The notes: a model not told the origin generated them from the sequence alone. 64,000 nt of DNA from Bosea beijingensis (GCF_030758975.1 NZ_CP132359.1:1008811-1072810), one strand, 5' to 3'. Shown: positions 26,926 through 36,262, numbered from the stretch's first letter. Made by a program: numbers and translations.

Positions 26926-28115
26926 GAGCGTGCGCCTTCCGCAACCGGCGTTGCCTGCGCCGGCTTCTCGCCGGTCGCCGCGCGCTCGCGCACCCTGCTA
27001 CCCTGCTTCAGGCGCATCTGACCGTCTGTGACGACGCGCTCGCCCGGCGCGATGCCCTCGGTGACGGCAGTGCGCTCGCCATCGGAGAGCGCGACCTTGA
27101 TCTGGCGGAGATCCACGGTGGAATCCGGCTTCACGACAAAGGCATAAGGCCCCTTCTGACCGGTCTGCACAGCGACGGTCGGGATCACCGTGACGCCGTT
27201 GAGCGTCTCAGGGATGATCTCGACATCGACATATTGCCCCGGCCAGAGGCTCAGGTCCTCATTGGCGAAGGCGGCCTTGGCCGTAATCGTGCCGGAGGTG
27301 ATATCGACGGTCGAATCGACGAAGTTGAGCTTGCCCTCAGTCGCTGTGCGGGCGGCATTCGGCACGCGGGCTGTCACCGGTACGGGCTTCGCGGCTGCGA
27401 GCGCTCCCTGCAAGGTCGGCAATTCGCTCTCGGGCATGGCGAAGGAGACACGCAAGGGCTTCATCTGTGTGATGGTCAGCAGGCCGGTGCCGCTGCTGTT
27501 GGCGCTGGCGTTGACGAGATTACCCGGTGTGACCTGCACGGTACCGATGCGGCCGTCGATCGGCGCGGTGATGCGGGTGTAGCTCAGCTTCAGCCGGTCG
27601 GCGTCGAGCGTCGCGTGGTCGCCCTGGATGCTGGCAGCAGAGCTGCGCTCGTCGGCCGTGGCCTGATCGACCTGCGCCTGCGTGCCGGCATTGCGGGCGA
27701 AAAGCTGCTTGTAGCGGTCGAGATCGGCGAGGTTGCGGGTATGGGTCGCTTCGTCGCGCGCCAGCATCGCTTCGTCCTTGGCGATCTGGGCCTTGATGTC
27801 GCGATCGTCGAGCGTGAAGAGCAGGTCGCCGGCCTTGACGAACTGCCCGTCGGTGACGTGCTGGGCCATGATCTGGCTGTCGATGCGGGACCGCACGAGC
27901 ACGCTCGCCGGCGTCTCGACGAAGCCGATGGCGTGCTTGCGCACCGGGAAATCGGCCTGGATCGCGGCAGCGGAGACCACGGCGACCGGAGCGCCCTCGC
28001 CGCGCCCGCCACGGGCCGTGTGCGTCGCTTCGGGGCTGCGCGAGTACAGATACCAGGCCCCGCCGGCCGCGAGGCCGACGGCAACGACGCCGATGATCAA
28101 TCCTGAACGCTTCAT
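26922..28115 (-). CDS. RND efflux periplasmic adaptor (membrane fusion protein)
   Basis: A 397-residue adaptor. One N-terminal hydrophobic segment (residues 4-23) anchors it. The lipoyl halves appear as GFVETPASVLVRSRIDSQI and as KLSYTRITAPIDGRIG, flanking a coiled coil (residues 105-165). Barrel and membrane-proximal domains follow, with WPGQYVDVEI. It links the RND pump to an outer-membrane channel. Its stop overlaps the permease start by four bases and its own start lies 15 bases after the marR stop, so marR, adaptor and pump form one operon. Confidence 0.93.
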   Translation of the reverse strand: MKRSGLIIGVVAVGLAAGGAWYLYSRSPEATHTARGGRGEGAPVAVVSAAAIQADFPVRKHAIGFVETPASVLVRSRIDSQIMAQHVTDGQFVKAGDLLFTLDDRDIKAQIAKDEAMLARDEATHTRNLADLDRYKQLFARNAGTQAQVDQATADERSSAASIQGDHATLDADRLKLSYTRITAPIDGRIGTVQVTPGNLVNASANSSGTGLLTITQMKPLRVSFAMPESELPTLQGALAAAKPVPVTARVPNAARTATEGKLNFVDSTVDITSGTITAKAAFANEDLSLWPGQYVDVEIIPETLNGVTVIPTVAVQTGQKGPYAFVVKPDSTVDLRQIKVALSDGERTAVTEGIAPGERVVTDGQMRLKQGSRVRERAATGEKPAQATPVAEGARS

Positions 28116-28130
28116 TGTCTGTCCACTCGC

Positions 28131-28601
28131 TCAGGCTGCGTTGCCGGCAGTGGCCGGCGCCTTGTCTTCGGATCGGGCACGGATCTGCTCGCGGATCACC
28201 GAAAGCGTGCCGAGCGCGGACAGGATGGCCTCCTCTTCGGCCTCGCCGAGAATCTCCTGCGCGATCTCGGTCCGGACGGAATCGAGGTCATCGACCAGCG
28301 CCCGGCCATCGGGGGTGAGGAAGAGGCGGTAGGCGCGGCGGTCGGCCGGATCTTCGCGGCGCTCGATCAGGTTCTGGCTCTGCAAGCGGTCGAGCAAGCG
28401 GGCGAGCGAGATCGGCTGAAGATCCATCTGATCGGCGAGCGCAGCCTGGTTCAGCCCCTCCTGACGCCGCAACCGGGACATCACGCCCCATTGGGCCCGT
28501 GTCGTGCCGTGCTGGCGGGCGCGCTGCTCGACATAGGTTCGCAGCAGCCGCGAGGTTTCAACCAGTTGGAAAACCAGTTCCCGCCGCAAGGGTCGCTTCA
28601 T
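28131..28601 (-). CDS. MarR family regulator of the RND efflux operon
   Basis: A 156-residue MarR-type regulator with the recognition helix region NQAALADQMDLQPISLARLLDRLQSQ (residues 52-77) and the wing ERREDPADRRAYRLFLTPDG. As first gene of the efflux operon it probably represses its own transcription until an exported compound binds. A short dyad, TAAGC then CT then GCTTA at 28620-28631, lies 19 bases upstream of its start and is a candidate operator half. The protein is distinct from the MarR at 21058. Confidence 0.9.
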   Translation of the reverse strand: MKRPLRRELVFQLVETSRLLRTYVEQRARQHGTTRAQWGVMSRLRRQEGLNQAALADQMDLQPISLARLLDRLQSQNLIERREDPADRRAYRLFLTPDGRALVDDLDSVRTEIAQEILGEAEEEAILSALGTLSVIREQIRARSEDKAPATAGNAA

Positions 28602-28710
28602 CCGCAGGCCTCCAAATCGTAAGCCTGCTTATCATATGTCCGATTACGGCATTTTCAGGAACGGATTGTGCGGCGCACGCAAAGGTGAAGACGCTCGGCG
28701 CCAGTTCCGA

Positions 28711-29502
28711 TTATCGGCCGACGAAAGCAGCCGGTCGCTTTTCAAGAAACGCCCTCACGCCCTCTCGGAAATCGGCGGTCGCCGTCGTCTCGCGGAAGGC
28801 ATCGCGCTCCGCATCGAGATGATCGGCGAGACCGGCATCCGGAGCCTCCGTCAGCAAGGTGCGGATGCGGCCATAGGCGCCGGTCGGCCCGGCCGCGAGC
28901 TTGCGAGCAAGGGCCAGGGCTTCATCGCGCGCCTCAGCGGCCGGCACGACGCGATTGACGAGGCCGAAGCCCAGCGCCTCGGCTGCCCCGAAGGTCTCCG
29001 CCAGCAACGCGATCTCGCGGGCCTTGCGCTGGCCGACGAGCCGGGCGAGCCGGTAGGTGCCGCCGAGATCGGGCGTGGCCCCGATCCGGGCATAGGCCAT
29101 GGTGAAGCGGGCATCGTCGGACGCGACGGCGAGATCGCAGGCGAGCGCGAGGCTGAAGCCGCCGCCGGCGATCGCGCCCTGCAGGCAGGCGACCGAGGGC
29201 TGCGGCAGGGCATCGAGGAGACGCAGCGCCTCGTGCAGCGGCGCCATGATCGCCTCGATGCCGGCCGCGATGTCGCTGCTCGCAAGGAATTGCGAGACAT
29301 CGCCACCGGCGCAGAAGGCCCGGCCATTGCCCTGCAGCAGGATGGCGCGCACGTCGCCGCTGGCCGCGATCGCCTTGACCTGCGCGAGGAAACGTTCGGC
29401 CATCGGCGCGTCGATGGCGTTCAGCACGGCCGGGCGGTTGAGCGTGAGGATGGCGACGCCGCCGTCACACGTAAGCTGAACGGAAGCGGATGCGTCGGAC
29501 AT
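28711..29502 (-). CDS. enoyl-CoA hydratase/isomerase family protein
   Basis: A 263-residue crotonase-fold protein. The oxyanion-hole segments are GNGRAFCAGGDVSQF near residue 68 and CLQGAIAGGGFSLALACDLA near 110; IGATPDLGGTYRLARLVG follows near 142. In the last block the position that carries the second catalytic glutamate in hydratases is not glutamate, and the SPD/TPD aspartate resembles PaaG-type isomerases. It may therefore isomerise rather than hydrate a CoA ester. The ATG at 29502 has GGAGA five bases upstream. It is probably monocistronic, 173 bases from the divergent flavin oxidoreductase. Confidence 0.85.
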   Translation of the reverse strand: MSDASASVQLTCDGGVAILTLNRPAVLNAIDAPMAERFLAQVKAIAASGDVRAILLQGNGRAFCAGGDVSQFLASSDIAAGIEAIMAPLHEALRLLDALPQPSVACLQGAIAGGGFSLALACDLAVASDDARFTMAYARIGATPDLGGTYRLARLVGQRKAREIALLAETFGAAEALGFGLVNRVVPAAEARDEALALARKLAAGPTGAYGRIRTLLTEAPDAGLADHLDAERDAFRETTATADFREGVRAFLEKRPAAFVGR

Positions 29503-29674
29503 GGCGGTCTCCGGTGGGCGGCTCGTCACCGAAGGCTAGCACCAGTGTCGCAGCGCTCGCGAGGTGCATCTGCACGCATCGGGCATCGCGTTTGCGCGAG
29601 CGCCACTGGTCTTGGCCGGGCGGCGGCTTCTAGACTGCGCGCGAAACCTGCCCTTTCCGAGATCCTATCCCGCC

Positions 29675-30766
29675 ATGAGCCAGCTCTTCAGCCCCTATCA
29701 GCTTGGCAGCCTCACGCTTGCCAATCGCATCGTCATCGCTCCGATGTGCCAGTATTCGGCGCAGGATGGCTGCGCCAGCGACTGGCACACCATCCATCTC
29801 GGCCACCTCGCGCTCTCAGGCGCCGGCCTCCTGATCATCGAGGCGACAGCCGTCGAGCCAGATGGCCGGATCAGCCCGTTCGATCTCGGACTCTGGTCCG
29901 ACGAAACCGAAGCGGCGCTCGGCAAGGCGCTCGATTCCGCCCGCCGCTGGTCGGACATGCCGATCGCGATCCAGCTCGCCCATGCCGGACGCAAAGCCTC
30001 GCTTGCACAGCCCTGGAAGGGTGGCGGCCAGCTCGGCCTCGATCAGGGCGGCTGGACCGTGGAAGCCCCATCGGAGATCGGATTCGAGAACTATCCGCGG
30101 CCGCCGCGCGCGCTCACCGGAGATGAAATAGCGCGGCTGATCGAAGCCTTCGCGGATTCAGCCCGCCGCGCCGTGCGGCTCGGCTTCGCCGCGATCGAGC
30201 TTCATGGCGCGCATGGCTATCTGATGCACCAGTTCCTCTCGCCGTTCTCGAACAAGCGCGAGGACGAATATGGCGGCTCGCTGGAAAACCGGATGCGCTT
30301 CCCCCTCGCGGTTCTCGATGCGGTGCGAGCCGTGGTGCCGGCCAGCTATCCGGTCGGCTTCCGCATCTCCGGCACGGACTGGGTCGAGGGCGGCTGGGAT
30401 ATCGAGCAAAGCATCGCCTTCTCAACGGCAGCGAAAGCACGCGGCGCCGATTTCATCGACATGTCCGGTGGTGGGCTCTCGGCGACGCAAAAGGTCCCGC
30501 TCGGCCCGAACTATCAGGTGCCGCTGGCGCGGGCCGTGAAGCAGGCGACCGGTATCACGACGATGGCGGTGGGCCTGATCACCGAGGCCGAGCAGGCGGA
30601 GGCGATCATCGGCACCGGCGAGGCCGATCTCGTCGCCCTGGCGCGCGGCATCCTCTACAATCCGCGCTGGCCCTGGCACGCGGCGGCCCAGCTCGGCGCC
30701 ACCGTCAAGGCGCCGAACCAGTATCTGCGCTCGCAACCGCGGCAATATTCCAAGCTGTTCGCCTGA
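29675..30766 (+). CDS. Old Yellow Enzyme family NADH:flavin oxidoreductase (YqjM-like)
   Basis: A 363-residue FMN-dependent TIM-barrel ene-reductase. The YqjM-class mark is the cysteine in APMCQYSA near residue 27. Others are the histidine pair in IQLAHAGRKAS, ELHGAHGYLMHQFLSPFSN near 178 and NKREDEYGGSLENRMRF near 196. The enzyme reduces activated C=C bonds of unsaturated carbonyl or nitro compounds with NAD(P)H. The ATG at 29675 begins MSQLFSPYQLGSLTLANRI, matching the family start; an upstream in-frame start adds 37 residues with no family match. Physiological substrate unknown. Confidence 0.92.
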   Translation: MSQLFSPYQLGSLTLANRIVIAPMCQYSAQDGCASDWHTIHLGHLALSGAGLLIIEATAVEPDGRISPFDLGLWSDETEAALGKALDSARRWSDMPIAIQLAHAGRKASLAQPWKGGGQLGLDQGGWTVEAPSEIGFENYPRPPRALTGDEIARLIEAFADSARRAVRLGFAAIELHGAHGYLMHQFLSPFSNKREDEYGGSLENRMRFPLAVLDAVRAVVPASYPVGFRISGTDWVEGGWDIEQSIAFSTAAKARGADFIDMSGGGLSATQKVPLGPNYQVPLARAVKQATGITTMAVGLITEAEQAEAIIGTGEADLVALARGILYNPRWPWHAAAQLGATVKAPNQYLRSQPRQYSKLFA

Positions 30767-30868
30767 ACCGCATCACCCTCGCCGCTCCGGATCGCGCTGC
30801 TGACGTGGCTTGTCCGGAGCGGCGAAAACACTTCAATCGCGCCGCCCACTCCCAAACTCGAGAGCCGC

Positions 30869-32362
30869 ATGACCGCCTATTCCGACCTCTCCGCCCATTT
30901 CGGCCGCATCGCCGCCCTGTCGAACGCCATCGGCATCCTGCAATGGGACAACGACGTGATGATGCCGAAGGGCGCGGCAGAGACGCGAGCCGAGAGCATG
31001 GCCCTGCTTCAGGTCATGCGCCACGGCCTCTCGACCGATGCCCGCATCGGTGACTGGCTCGGCGACGCCGAGAACGACGGCAGCCTCGGCGCTTGGGAGA
31101 AGGCCAATCTGCGCGAGATCCGGCGCGTCTGGACGGTCGATACCGCCCTGCCCTCCGAGCTGGTGGAAGCGTCGAGCAAGGCAGTCTCCGCGTGCGAAAT
31201 GCGCTGGCGCCAGGCCCGGGCCGATGCCGATTTCGCCGGACTCCTGCCCTATCTCGCGGAGGTGCTGAACCTGCAGCGCCAGATCGGCCGGGCCAAGGGC
31301 GAGAAGCTCGGCCTCTCGCCTTACGACGCCCTGCTCAACGATTACGAGCCCGGCGGGCGCTCCGCCAAGATCGACGCGCTGTTCGACGATCTCGCCGCCT
31401 TCCTGCCCGGCTTCACGCAGGAGGCGCTTGCCGTACAGGCGCGCCGGCCGACACAGCCCGCGCTGGAGGGGCCCTTCGCCACCGAGACGCAGCGCGCGCT
31501 CGGTCTCAAGTTCATGGCGGCGCTCGGCTATGATTTCGAGCGCGGCCGGCTCGATATCTCGACCCATCCGTTCTGCGGCGGCGCCGATAACGATGTCCGC
31601 ATCACCACGCGCTATGACGAGGCCGACTTCACCAAGGCGCTGATGGGCGTGCTGCACGAGACCGGCCATGCGCTTTACGAGCAAGGCCGGCCGCAGGGCC
31701 ATCTCCACCAGCCGGTCGGCGCCGCGCGCGGCATGAGCCTGCACGAGAGCCAGTCGCTGCTGATGGAGATGCAGGCCTGCCGCTCGCGCCAGTTCCTGAC
31801 CTATGCCGCGCCATTGATGCGCGAGAGCTTCGGCGGCAGCGGCGCGGCCTGGGAAAGCGAGGCGCTATGGCATCGCTATACCCGCGTCGAGCCTGGCTTC
31901 ATCCGCGTCGATGCCGACGAGGTGAGCTATCCCGCCCATGTCATCCTGCGTTACCGGCTGGAGAAGGCGCTCATCGCCGACGAGATGCCGCTCGCCGAAT
32001 TGCCGGCCGCCTGGAATGCCGCAATGAAGTCCATGCTCGGCGTCACCGTGCCCAATGACCGGCTCGGCTGCCTGCAGGATATCCACTGGCCGTCCGGCGG
32101 CTGGGGCTATTTCCCGACCTATACGCTGGGCGCGATGACCGCGGCCCAGATATTCGACGCCGCCTGCAAGGCCGAAGCCGCGATCCTACCCGGCATCGGC
32201 AAGGGCGATTTCAGCCCGCTGGTCGGCTGGCTGCGCGCCAATATCCACGGCAAGGGCTCGCTGCTTTCGACCGACGACCTGCTGACCGAAGCCACCGGCC
32301 GGCCGCTCGACGCCTCGGTATTCAAGGCGCATCTGCGCCGCCGCTATATCGACGAGGTTTGA
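30869..32362 (+). CDS. M32 family metallocarboxypeptidase
   Basis: A 497-residue zinc carboxypeptidase of the thermostable carboxypeptidase 1 (Taq) family. All diagnostic motifs are present: DISTHPFC, DVRITTRYDE, the zinc site LHETGHALYEQG near residue 263 (HExxH) and the following GMSLHESQSLLME. The enzyme removes C-terminal residues from peptides in the cytoplasm. Full family length. It starts 102 bases after the flavin oxidoreductase on the same strand. No special context. Confidence 0.95.
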   Translation: MTAYSDLSAHFGRIAALSNAIGILQWDNDVMMPKGAAETRAESMALLQVMRHGLSTDARIGDWLGDAENDGSLGAWEKANLREIRRVWTVDTALPSELVEASSKAVSACEMRWRQARADADFAGLLPYLAEVLNLQRQIGRAKGEKLGLSPYDALLNDYEPGGRSAKIDALFDDLAAFLPGFTQEALAVQARRPTQPALEGPFATETQRALGLKFMAALGYDFERGRLDISTHPFCGGADNDVRITTRYDEADFTKALMGVLHETGHALYEQGRPQGHLHQPVGAARGMSLHESQSLLMEMQACRSRQFLTYAAPLMRESFGGSGAAWESEALWHRYTRVEPGFIRVDADEVSYPAHVILRYRLEKALIADEMPLAELPAAWNAAMKSMLGVTVPNDRLGCLQDIHWPSGGWGYFPTYTLGAMTAAQIFDAACKAEAAILPGIGKGDFSPLVGWLRANIHGKGSLLSTDDLLTEATGRPLDASVFKAHLRRRYIDEV

Positions 32363-32497
32363 GCGCTATTCATTTTATTTAGTTGAAACAAAAACTTAAG
32401 CTATGGCCGATCGCCGGTCGGCCATGCAGCTTTCGGGCTTGCATCGGGGCTCACGAAGCAGGATGTCGGAGACGACCTCCTGCTTCGGTGACCGATC

Positions 32498-32812
32498 ATG
32501 ACCCAGACCAAGCCCGCCCCCCGCATCGCCATCACCTATTGCTCGATGTGCAACTGGATGCTGCGCTCGGCCTGGCTCGGGCAGGAACTGCTCTCGACCT
32601 TCGGGCAGGATCTCGGCGAGATCGCCCTGATCCCGCGCACCGGCGGCATCTTCCAGATCCATTACGACGGCGAGCTGATCTGGGACCGCAAAGCCGATGG
32701 CGGCTTCCCGGATTCCAAGGTGCTGAAGCAGCGTGTGCGCGACCGGCTCGACCCCGATCGCAGCCTCGGCCATGTCGACGGTCACACGATGTCGGCCGAG
32801 GCGGAGAGCTGA
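32498..32812 (+). CDS. SelT/SelW/SelH (Rdx) family redox protein
   Basis: A 104-residue thioredoxin-like protein with the redox motif CSMC in ITYCSMCNWMLRSAWLGQEL near residue 15. It keeps cysteines where eukaryotic SelW has selenocysteine. The GGIFQIHYDGELIWDRK block is typical of bacterial Rdx proteins. Probably a small thiol-redox protein; the partner is unknown. The start ATG at 32498 is the only one fitting the family. It ends 33 bases before the convergent thiE. Confidence 0.85.
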   Translation: MTQTKPAPRIAITYCSMCNWMLRSAWLGQELLSTFGQDLGEIALIPRTGGIFQIHYDGELIWDRKADGGFPDSKVLKQRVRDRLDPDRSLGHVDGHTMSAEAES

Positions 32813-32845
32813 GAGCCCCTCGCTTCACCCGAGAACGCGGCCCTC

Positions 32846-33454
32846 TCAGGCCGCGTGCTTCCGCGTCGCCGCGATCCAGGCCTTCAGCCGACCCTCGGGA
32901 TCGGCGTTCAGCGTGATATCCGTCACCGCCGCGACGATGTCGGCGCCTGCCTCGAAGACGCCCGGCGCCCGCTCCAGCGAAATGCCGCCGATGCCGACCA
33001 GCGGCAGGTCTCCGATACGGCGCTTCCAGTCGCCGAGCCGCTCCAATCCCTGCGGACCGAAACGCATCTGCTTCAGGATCGTCGGGTAGACCGGGCCGAG
33101 CGCAACATAGTCCGGCTTCGCCGCCAGCGCACGTTCCAGCTCAGGCTCGTCATGGCTGCTGATGCCGAGTTTCAAGCCGGCCTTGCGGATCGCGCCGAGA
33201 TCGGCGGCGTCGAGATCCTCCTGGCCGAGATGCAGCCACTCGCAGCCCTCGGCGATGGCGAGCTTCCAGTAGTCGTTGACCACGAGCACGCAGCCGGACG
33301 CGGCGCAGAGCGTCTTCGCGCGGGCGATCTCGCGCGCGACCTCGGTCTCGGGGCGATCCTTGACGCGCAACTGCACCAGTTTGACGCCGAGCGGCAGCAT
33401 CCGCTCCAGCCAGTCGGCGCTGTCGAAGATGGGGTAGAACGGATCGAGCTTCAT
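32846..33454 (-). CDS. thiE: thiamine phosphate synthase
   Basis: A 202-residue TIM-barrel enzyme that joins the pyrimidine and thiazole moieties to make thiamine phosphate. Pyrophosphate- and substrate-binding segments include LVQLRVKDR near residue 27, VLVVNDYWKLAIAEG near 56, WLHLGQEDL near 73, YVALGPVYPT near 116 and PLVGIGGI near 150. It is last in the thiOSGE operon, 14 bases after thiG. Confidence 0.9.
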   Translation of the reverse strand: MKLDPFYPIFDSADWLERMLPLGVKLVQLRVKDRPETEVAREIARAKTLCAASGCVLVVNDYWKLAIAEGCEWLHLGQEDLDAADLGAIRKAGLKLGISSHDEPELERALAAKPDYVALGPVYPTILKQMRFGPQGLERLGDWKRRIGDLPLVGIGGISLERAPGVFEAGADIVAAVTDITLNADPEGRLKAWIAATRKHAA

Positions 33455-33468
33455 GGGAGACGGGTCTT

Positions 33469-34239
33469 TCAGGCCAGGAAGGCTTTGCCCATGACGGGCG
33501 TGGAGGGAGCGGCCATGTCGCGCGCCTCGATCGGCTGCGCGGCGAAAGCCTGGCGGCCGGCGCGGATGGCGAGCGCGAAAGCTTCCGCCATCGCAGCGGG
33601 ATCGCCGGCCTTGGCGACGGCGGTGTTGAGCAGGATGCCGTCATAGCCCATCTCCATCGCCTGCGCGGCATGGGAGGGCAGGCCGATTCCGGCATCGACC
33701 ACGAGCGGGATATCCGGGAAATGCTGGCGCATGCTGCGCAGGCCATAGGGGTTGTTGAGCCCCCTGCCCGAGCCGATCGGCGCTCCCCAGGGCATCAGCA
33801 CCTCGCAGCCGGCATCGAGCAGGCGCCCGCCAATCACGAGATCCTCGGTGGTGTAGGGAAAGACCTTGAAGCCGTCACGGCTCAGGATGCGTGCGGCCTC
33901 GACCAGCGCGATCACGTCCGGCTGGAGCGTGTCGTCCTCGCCGATCACCTCGAGCTTGATCCAGTCCGTGCCGAAGACCTCGCGCGCCATCTGCGCGGTG
34001 GTCACCGCCTCCTTGACGGTGTGGCAGCCGGCCGTGTTGGGGAGAACCTTGACGCCGAGCTCGCGGATCAGCGCCCAGAAACCCTGACCGGACCCACCCG
34101 CCGATTCCCGGCGCAGCGAGACGGTGACGACCTCAGTGCCGGAGCGCTTCACCGCCTCGGCAAGAATGGCCGGCGACGGATATTGCGCCGTACCCAGGAA
34201 AAGCGGGTTCTGCGGTTCGAAGCCATAGAAGGACGCCAT
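33469..34239 (-). CDS. thiG: thiazole synthase
   Basis: A 256-residue TIM-barrel enzyme that assembles the thiazole phosphate from DXP, dehydroglycine and ThiS-thiocarboxylate. Diagnostic blocks include [22 protein letters not shown] near residue 65, WIKLEVIGE with the Schiff-base lysine near 95, [18 protein letters not shown] near 145 and LVVDAGIG near 180. It begins one base after the thiS stop, so the sulfur carrier and the synthase are translated together. Confidence 0.95.
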   Translation of the reverse strand: MASFYGFEPQNPLFLGTAQYPSPAILAEAVKRSGTEVVTVSLRRESAGGSGQGFWALIRELGVKVLPNTAGCHTVKEAVTTAQMAREVFGTDWIKLEVIGEDDTLQPDVIALVEAARILSRDGFKVFPYTTEDLVIGGRLLDAGCEVLMPWGAPIGSGRGLNNPYGLRSMRQHFPDIPLVVDAGIGLPSHAAQAMEMGYDGILLNTAVAKAGDPAAMAEAFALAIRAGRQAFAAQPIEARDMAAPSTPVMGKAFLA

Positions 34240-34240
34240 C

Positions 34241-34438
34241 TCAGCCTCCCTGCATCGGGGCTACGATCTCGATACGGTCGCCCTCGCTCAGAGCCGTCTC
34301 GGCGCGCTTCCGGGCCGGCACGAAATCGCCGTTCACCGCGGTCGCGACGATGCGGCCGCCAAAGCCCAGTTCGGCCAGCGCCTCGGCCAGCGTCTTGGCC
34401 GCGACGGTTTGGGGCGCGCCGTTAAGCAGCAAGGTCAT
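34241..34438 (-). CDS. thiS: sulfur carrier protein ThiS
   Basis: A 65-residue ubiquitin-like protein ending in the required GlyGly (APMQGG), which is adenylated and converted to a thiocarboxylate to donate sulfur to thiazole. The beta-grasp start [19 protein letters not shown] is typical. Its start lies 17 bases inside the end of thiO and its stop adjoins thiG, so it is held within the operon by overlap. Confidence 0.93.
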   Translation of the reverse strand: MTLLLNGAPQTVAAKTLAEALAELGFGGRIVATAVNGDFVPARKRAETALSEGDRIEIVAPMQGG

Positions 34439-35444
34439 GCAGCATCTCCGGTCTGGCTTGCGGGTTAAGCACGGCCTCCGCCGCCATCCGCGCCATGGCG
34501 GGGCTCAGCAGGAAACCGTGACGATAGAGCCCGTTGACATGGATCACCCGGCCGCGGCGCGTCAGCCGCGGCAGGTTGTCCGGAAAGGCCGGGCGGGCAT
34601 CGGTGCCGATCTCGACGACCTCCGCCTCGGCGAAGGCCGGATGCAGCGCATAGGCCGCGCCGAGCAATTCCAGCATGGCGCGGGCGGAGACACGGCGGCG
34701 CTCGCCGCTCTCGATCATGGTCGCGCCGACCATGAACAGCCCGTCGGCACGAGGCACGATATAGAGCGGGATGCGCGGATGCAGCAGCCGAACCGGCCGC
34801 GACAGGCGGATCTCGTCGCTGCGCAGCAGCAGCATCTCACCCTTGACACCGCGCAGATCGGGCAGGACATCACGCGCCGCCAGCCCCCGGCAGTCGAGGA
34901 CGATATCGGCATCGAGATCGGCGGGTTCCACGGCACGGTCGAAATGGATCGCGGCCCCGTTCGCGACCAGCCGCTCGGCCAAAGCGGCGATCGCCTGGCG
35001 CGGATCGAGATGGCCTTCGCCCACGAAGAACAGCCCGCGCGAGAAACGTCCTGCGAGATCGGGTTCGAGCCCGGCGATGGCCTCGCCATCGATCTCCTCG
35101 AAATGGCTGGTGCGCTGGCCGAAACGACGCAGCTCGGAGCGATCCCGGCTCGGCGCCACGACGAGCGTGCCACTGCGTACGACGCCGCCGGCATGGCGCT
35201 CCCACCAGTCGGCGGCCTGCTGCCCGAGCCGGATCACCGGCTCCTCGGCGCTCTCGCCCTCGCACCAGGGCGCGAGCATGCCGCCGGCGAACCAGGAGCA
35301 GGCCTCGGCGCCGACGCGCGGGCCACGCTCATGGATGGTGACTTGCGCACCGCGCGCCAGCAACTCCGCCGCGCAGGCCAGGCCGACGACGCCGGCTCCG
35401 ACCACTGCGATGTTCAAGCCCGACTGAGGGCGTTCCGCTGTCAT
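34422..35444 (-). CDS. thiO: glycine oxidase ThiO
   Basis: A 340-residue FAD-dependent oxidase that makes the dehydroglycine needed for thiazole synthesis. The dinucleotide-binding motif is IAVVGAGVVGLACAAELLARG near residue 12, and CSWFAGGMLAPWCEGE follows near 52. The C-terminal block VNGLYRHGFLLSPAMA closes the flavin site. The ATG at 35444 starts just before the Rossmann motif. First gene of the operon, 60 bases downstream of a TPP riboswitch. thiC is not beside it, unlike the common thiCOSGE order. Confidence 0.93.
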   Translation of the reverse strand: MTAERPQSGLNIAVVGAGVVGLACAAELLARGAQVTIHERGPRVGAEACSWFAGGMLAPWCEGESAEEPVIRLGQQAADWWERHAGGVVRSGTLVVAPSRDRSELRRFGQRTSHFEEIDGEAIAGLEPDLAGRFSRGLFFVGEGHLDPRQAIAALAERLVANGAAIHFDRAVEPADLDADIVLDCRGLAARDVLPDLRGVKGEMLLLRSDEIRLSRPVRLLHPRIPLYIVPRADGLFMVGATMIESGERRRVSARAMLELLGAAYALHPAFAEAEVVEIGTDARPAFPDNLPRLTRRGRVIHVNGLYRHGFLLSPAMARMAAEAVLNPQARPEMLHDLAA

Positions 35445-35504
35445 AGTCTTCCCTGCTCCCGGGAAGGCAGCGGCCTGGGGCACGAGCACGGTGTCTGCCG
35501 AAGA

Positions 35505-35588
35505 CCGTTCCCTTCGCCGGCATTACCCGGATCAGGTACGATGGGTTGGCGCGAACACGCCTCTCAGCCTCTCGGCACCCCAACGGAC
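35505..35588 (-). promoter_or_regulatory. TPP riboswitch upstream of thiOSGE
   Basis: Read on the minus strand, the region carries the Thi-box elements in order: GGGGTGCCGAGAGGCTGAGA (pyrimidine-sensing helix side), a variable stem, then CCTGATCCGGGTAATGCCGG and CGAAGGGAAC (pyrophosphate-sensing helix and closing strand). It lies about 60 bases before thiO. TPP binding should reduce expression of the operon, in Gram-negative bacteria usually by hiding the ribosome site. Confidence 0.93.
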
Positions 35589-35808
35589 GGCTTCAATCTA
35601 GTGGTTGCCCGGCAGCGGAGCAAGGCGAGCCGGCGCAAGGCTCTCTTGCGGCAATTCCAGCCCTGCGATGGCAGCTCCGGCGTTCTCAAGCTCTCCCTTA
35701 CCAACGGAGTGCTCGGCGAGCCCTTCGGACGCATGCACAAGAGAGGCAAAGGAAGTTGCCGACAAGGCTTGTCAAACGGCTCTGCAATCGGGCATAGAGC
35801 CTCTCGCC

Positions 35809-35899
35809 GGAGACGTGGCCGAGAGGCTGAAGGCACTCGTTTGCTAAATGAGCATACCCCACAAGGGTATCGAGGGTTCGAATCCCTCCGTCTCCGCCA
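35809..35899 (+). tRNA. tRNA-Ser (anticodon GCU)
   Basis: Acceptor strands GGAGACG and CGTCTCC pair, followed by G and an encoded CCA. The anticodon loop TTGCTAA has anticodon GCT, reading AGC/AGU. The variable arm (ACCCCACAAGGGT) is long, as expected for tRNA-Ser. The T arm GGGTTCGAATCCC is canonical. The 3' end overlaps the attL core of the integrated element, which restores an intact tRNA gene. Confidence 0.97.
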
Positions 35900-35901
35900 C
35901 T
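35883..35901 (+). other. attL core (19-bp direct repeat at tRNA-Ser 3' end)
   Basis: TCCCTCCGTCTCCGCCACT spans the last T-arm bases, the acceptor strand and CCA of the tRNA, plus two further bases. An exact copy lies at 54217-54235. Flanking bases differ on both sides (AA before and CTTTTTT after here; CAC before and TTTCCCC after there), which defines the crossover segment. Confidence 0.93.
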
Positions 35902-36046
35902 CTTTTTTCCTTTTATTTTTCAGTCGCTTAGCTTGGAAGTTGTGAGCGATTATGTAGCAAAAGTGTGAGTGCTTTTGTGTAGCGCTGCGCCGGCTTGCGC
36001 CCTCTCCCAGCATCCCTAAAATCATGCGGACACATAGGGGGAAGGT

Positions 36047-36262
36047 GTGCCGTTCTCATCGCTGACTGATTCTCGCGATCTGGCGCTTGCTCAGGCCGCA
36101 TTGGAAGCGGTGTGGGCCGAGATCAAGCCGGACGTGCCGCCGCTCAATGTGGAGCGCGAGCGAACCCGCCTCGCCCACATCATCGCTGGCCTCGCCCATG
36201 CGGCGCTCGATCAAGAGAACTTGAAGCGCGCGGCATTGGAGCGCTATCGCGAGCGACCCTAG
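36047..36262 (+). CDS. small hypothetical protein at the left end of the element
   Basis: A 71-residue ORF with a GTG start preceded by GGGGGAAGG, which is a strong ribosome site. The predicted product is mostly helical and acidic/basic mixed (LAQAALEAVWAEIKPDVPP, then RTRLAHIIAGLAHAALDQEN) without membrane segments. I do not recognise a domain. It is one of only two rightward genes in the element and the first inside attL, a place where phages often carry regulatory or excision genes, but nothing in it resembles a helix-turn-helix excisionase. Confidence 0.55.
   Translation: MPFSSLTDSRDLALAQAALEAVWAEIKPDVPPLNVERERTRLAHIIAGLAHAALDQENLKRAALERYRERP

Noticed and set aside
24631..27021. Long rightward open frame opposite the RND permease gene
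   Set aside because: It mirrors the codon pattern of the true gene on the other strand, and its product is charged low-complexity sequence.
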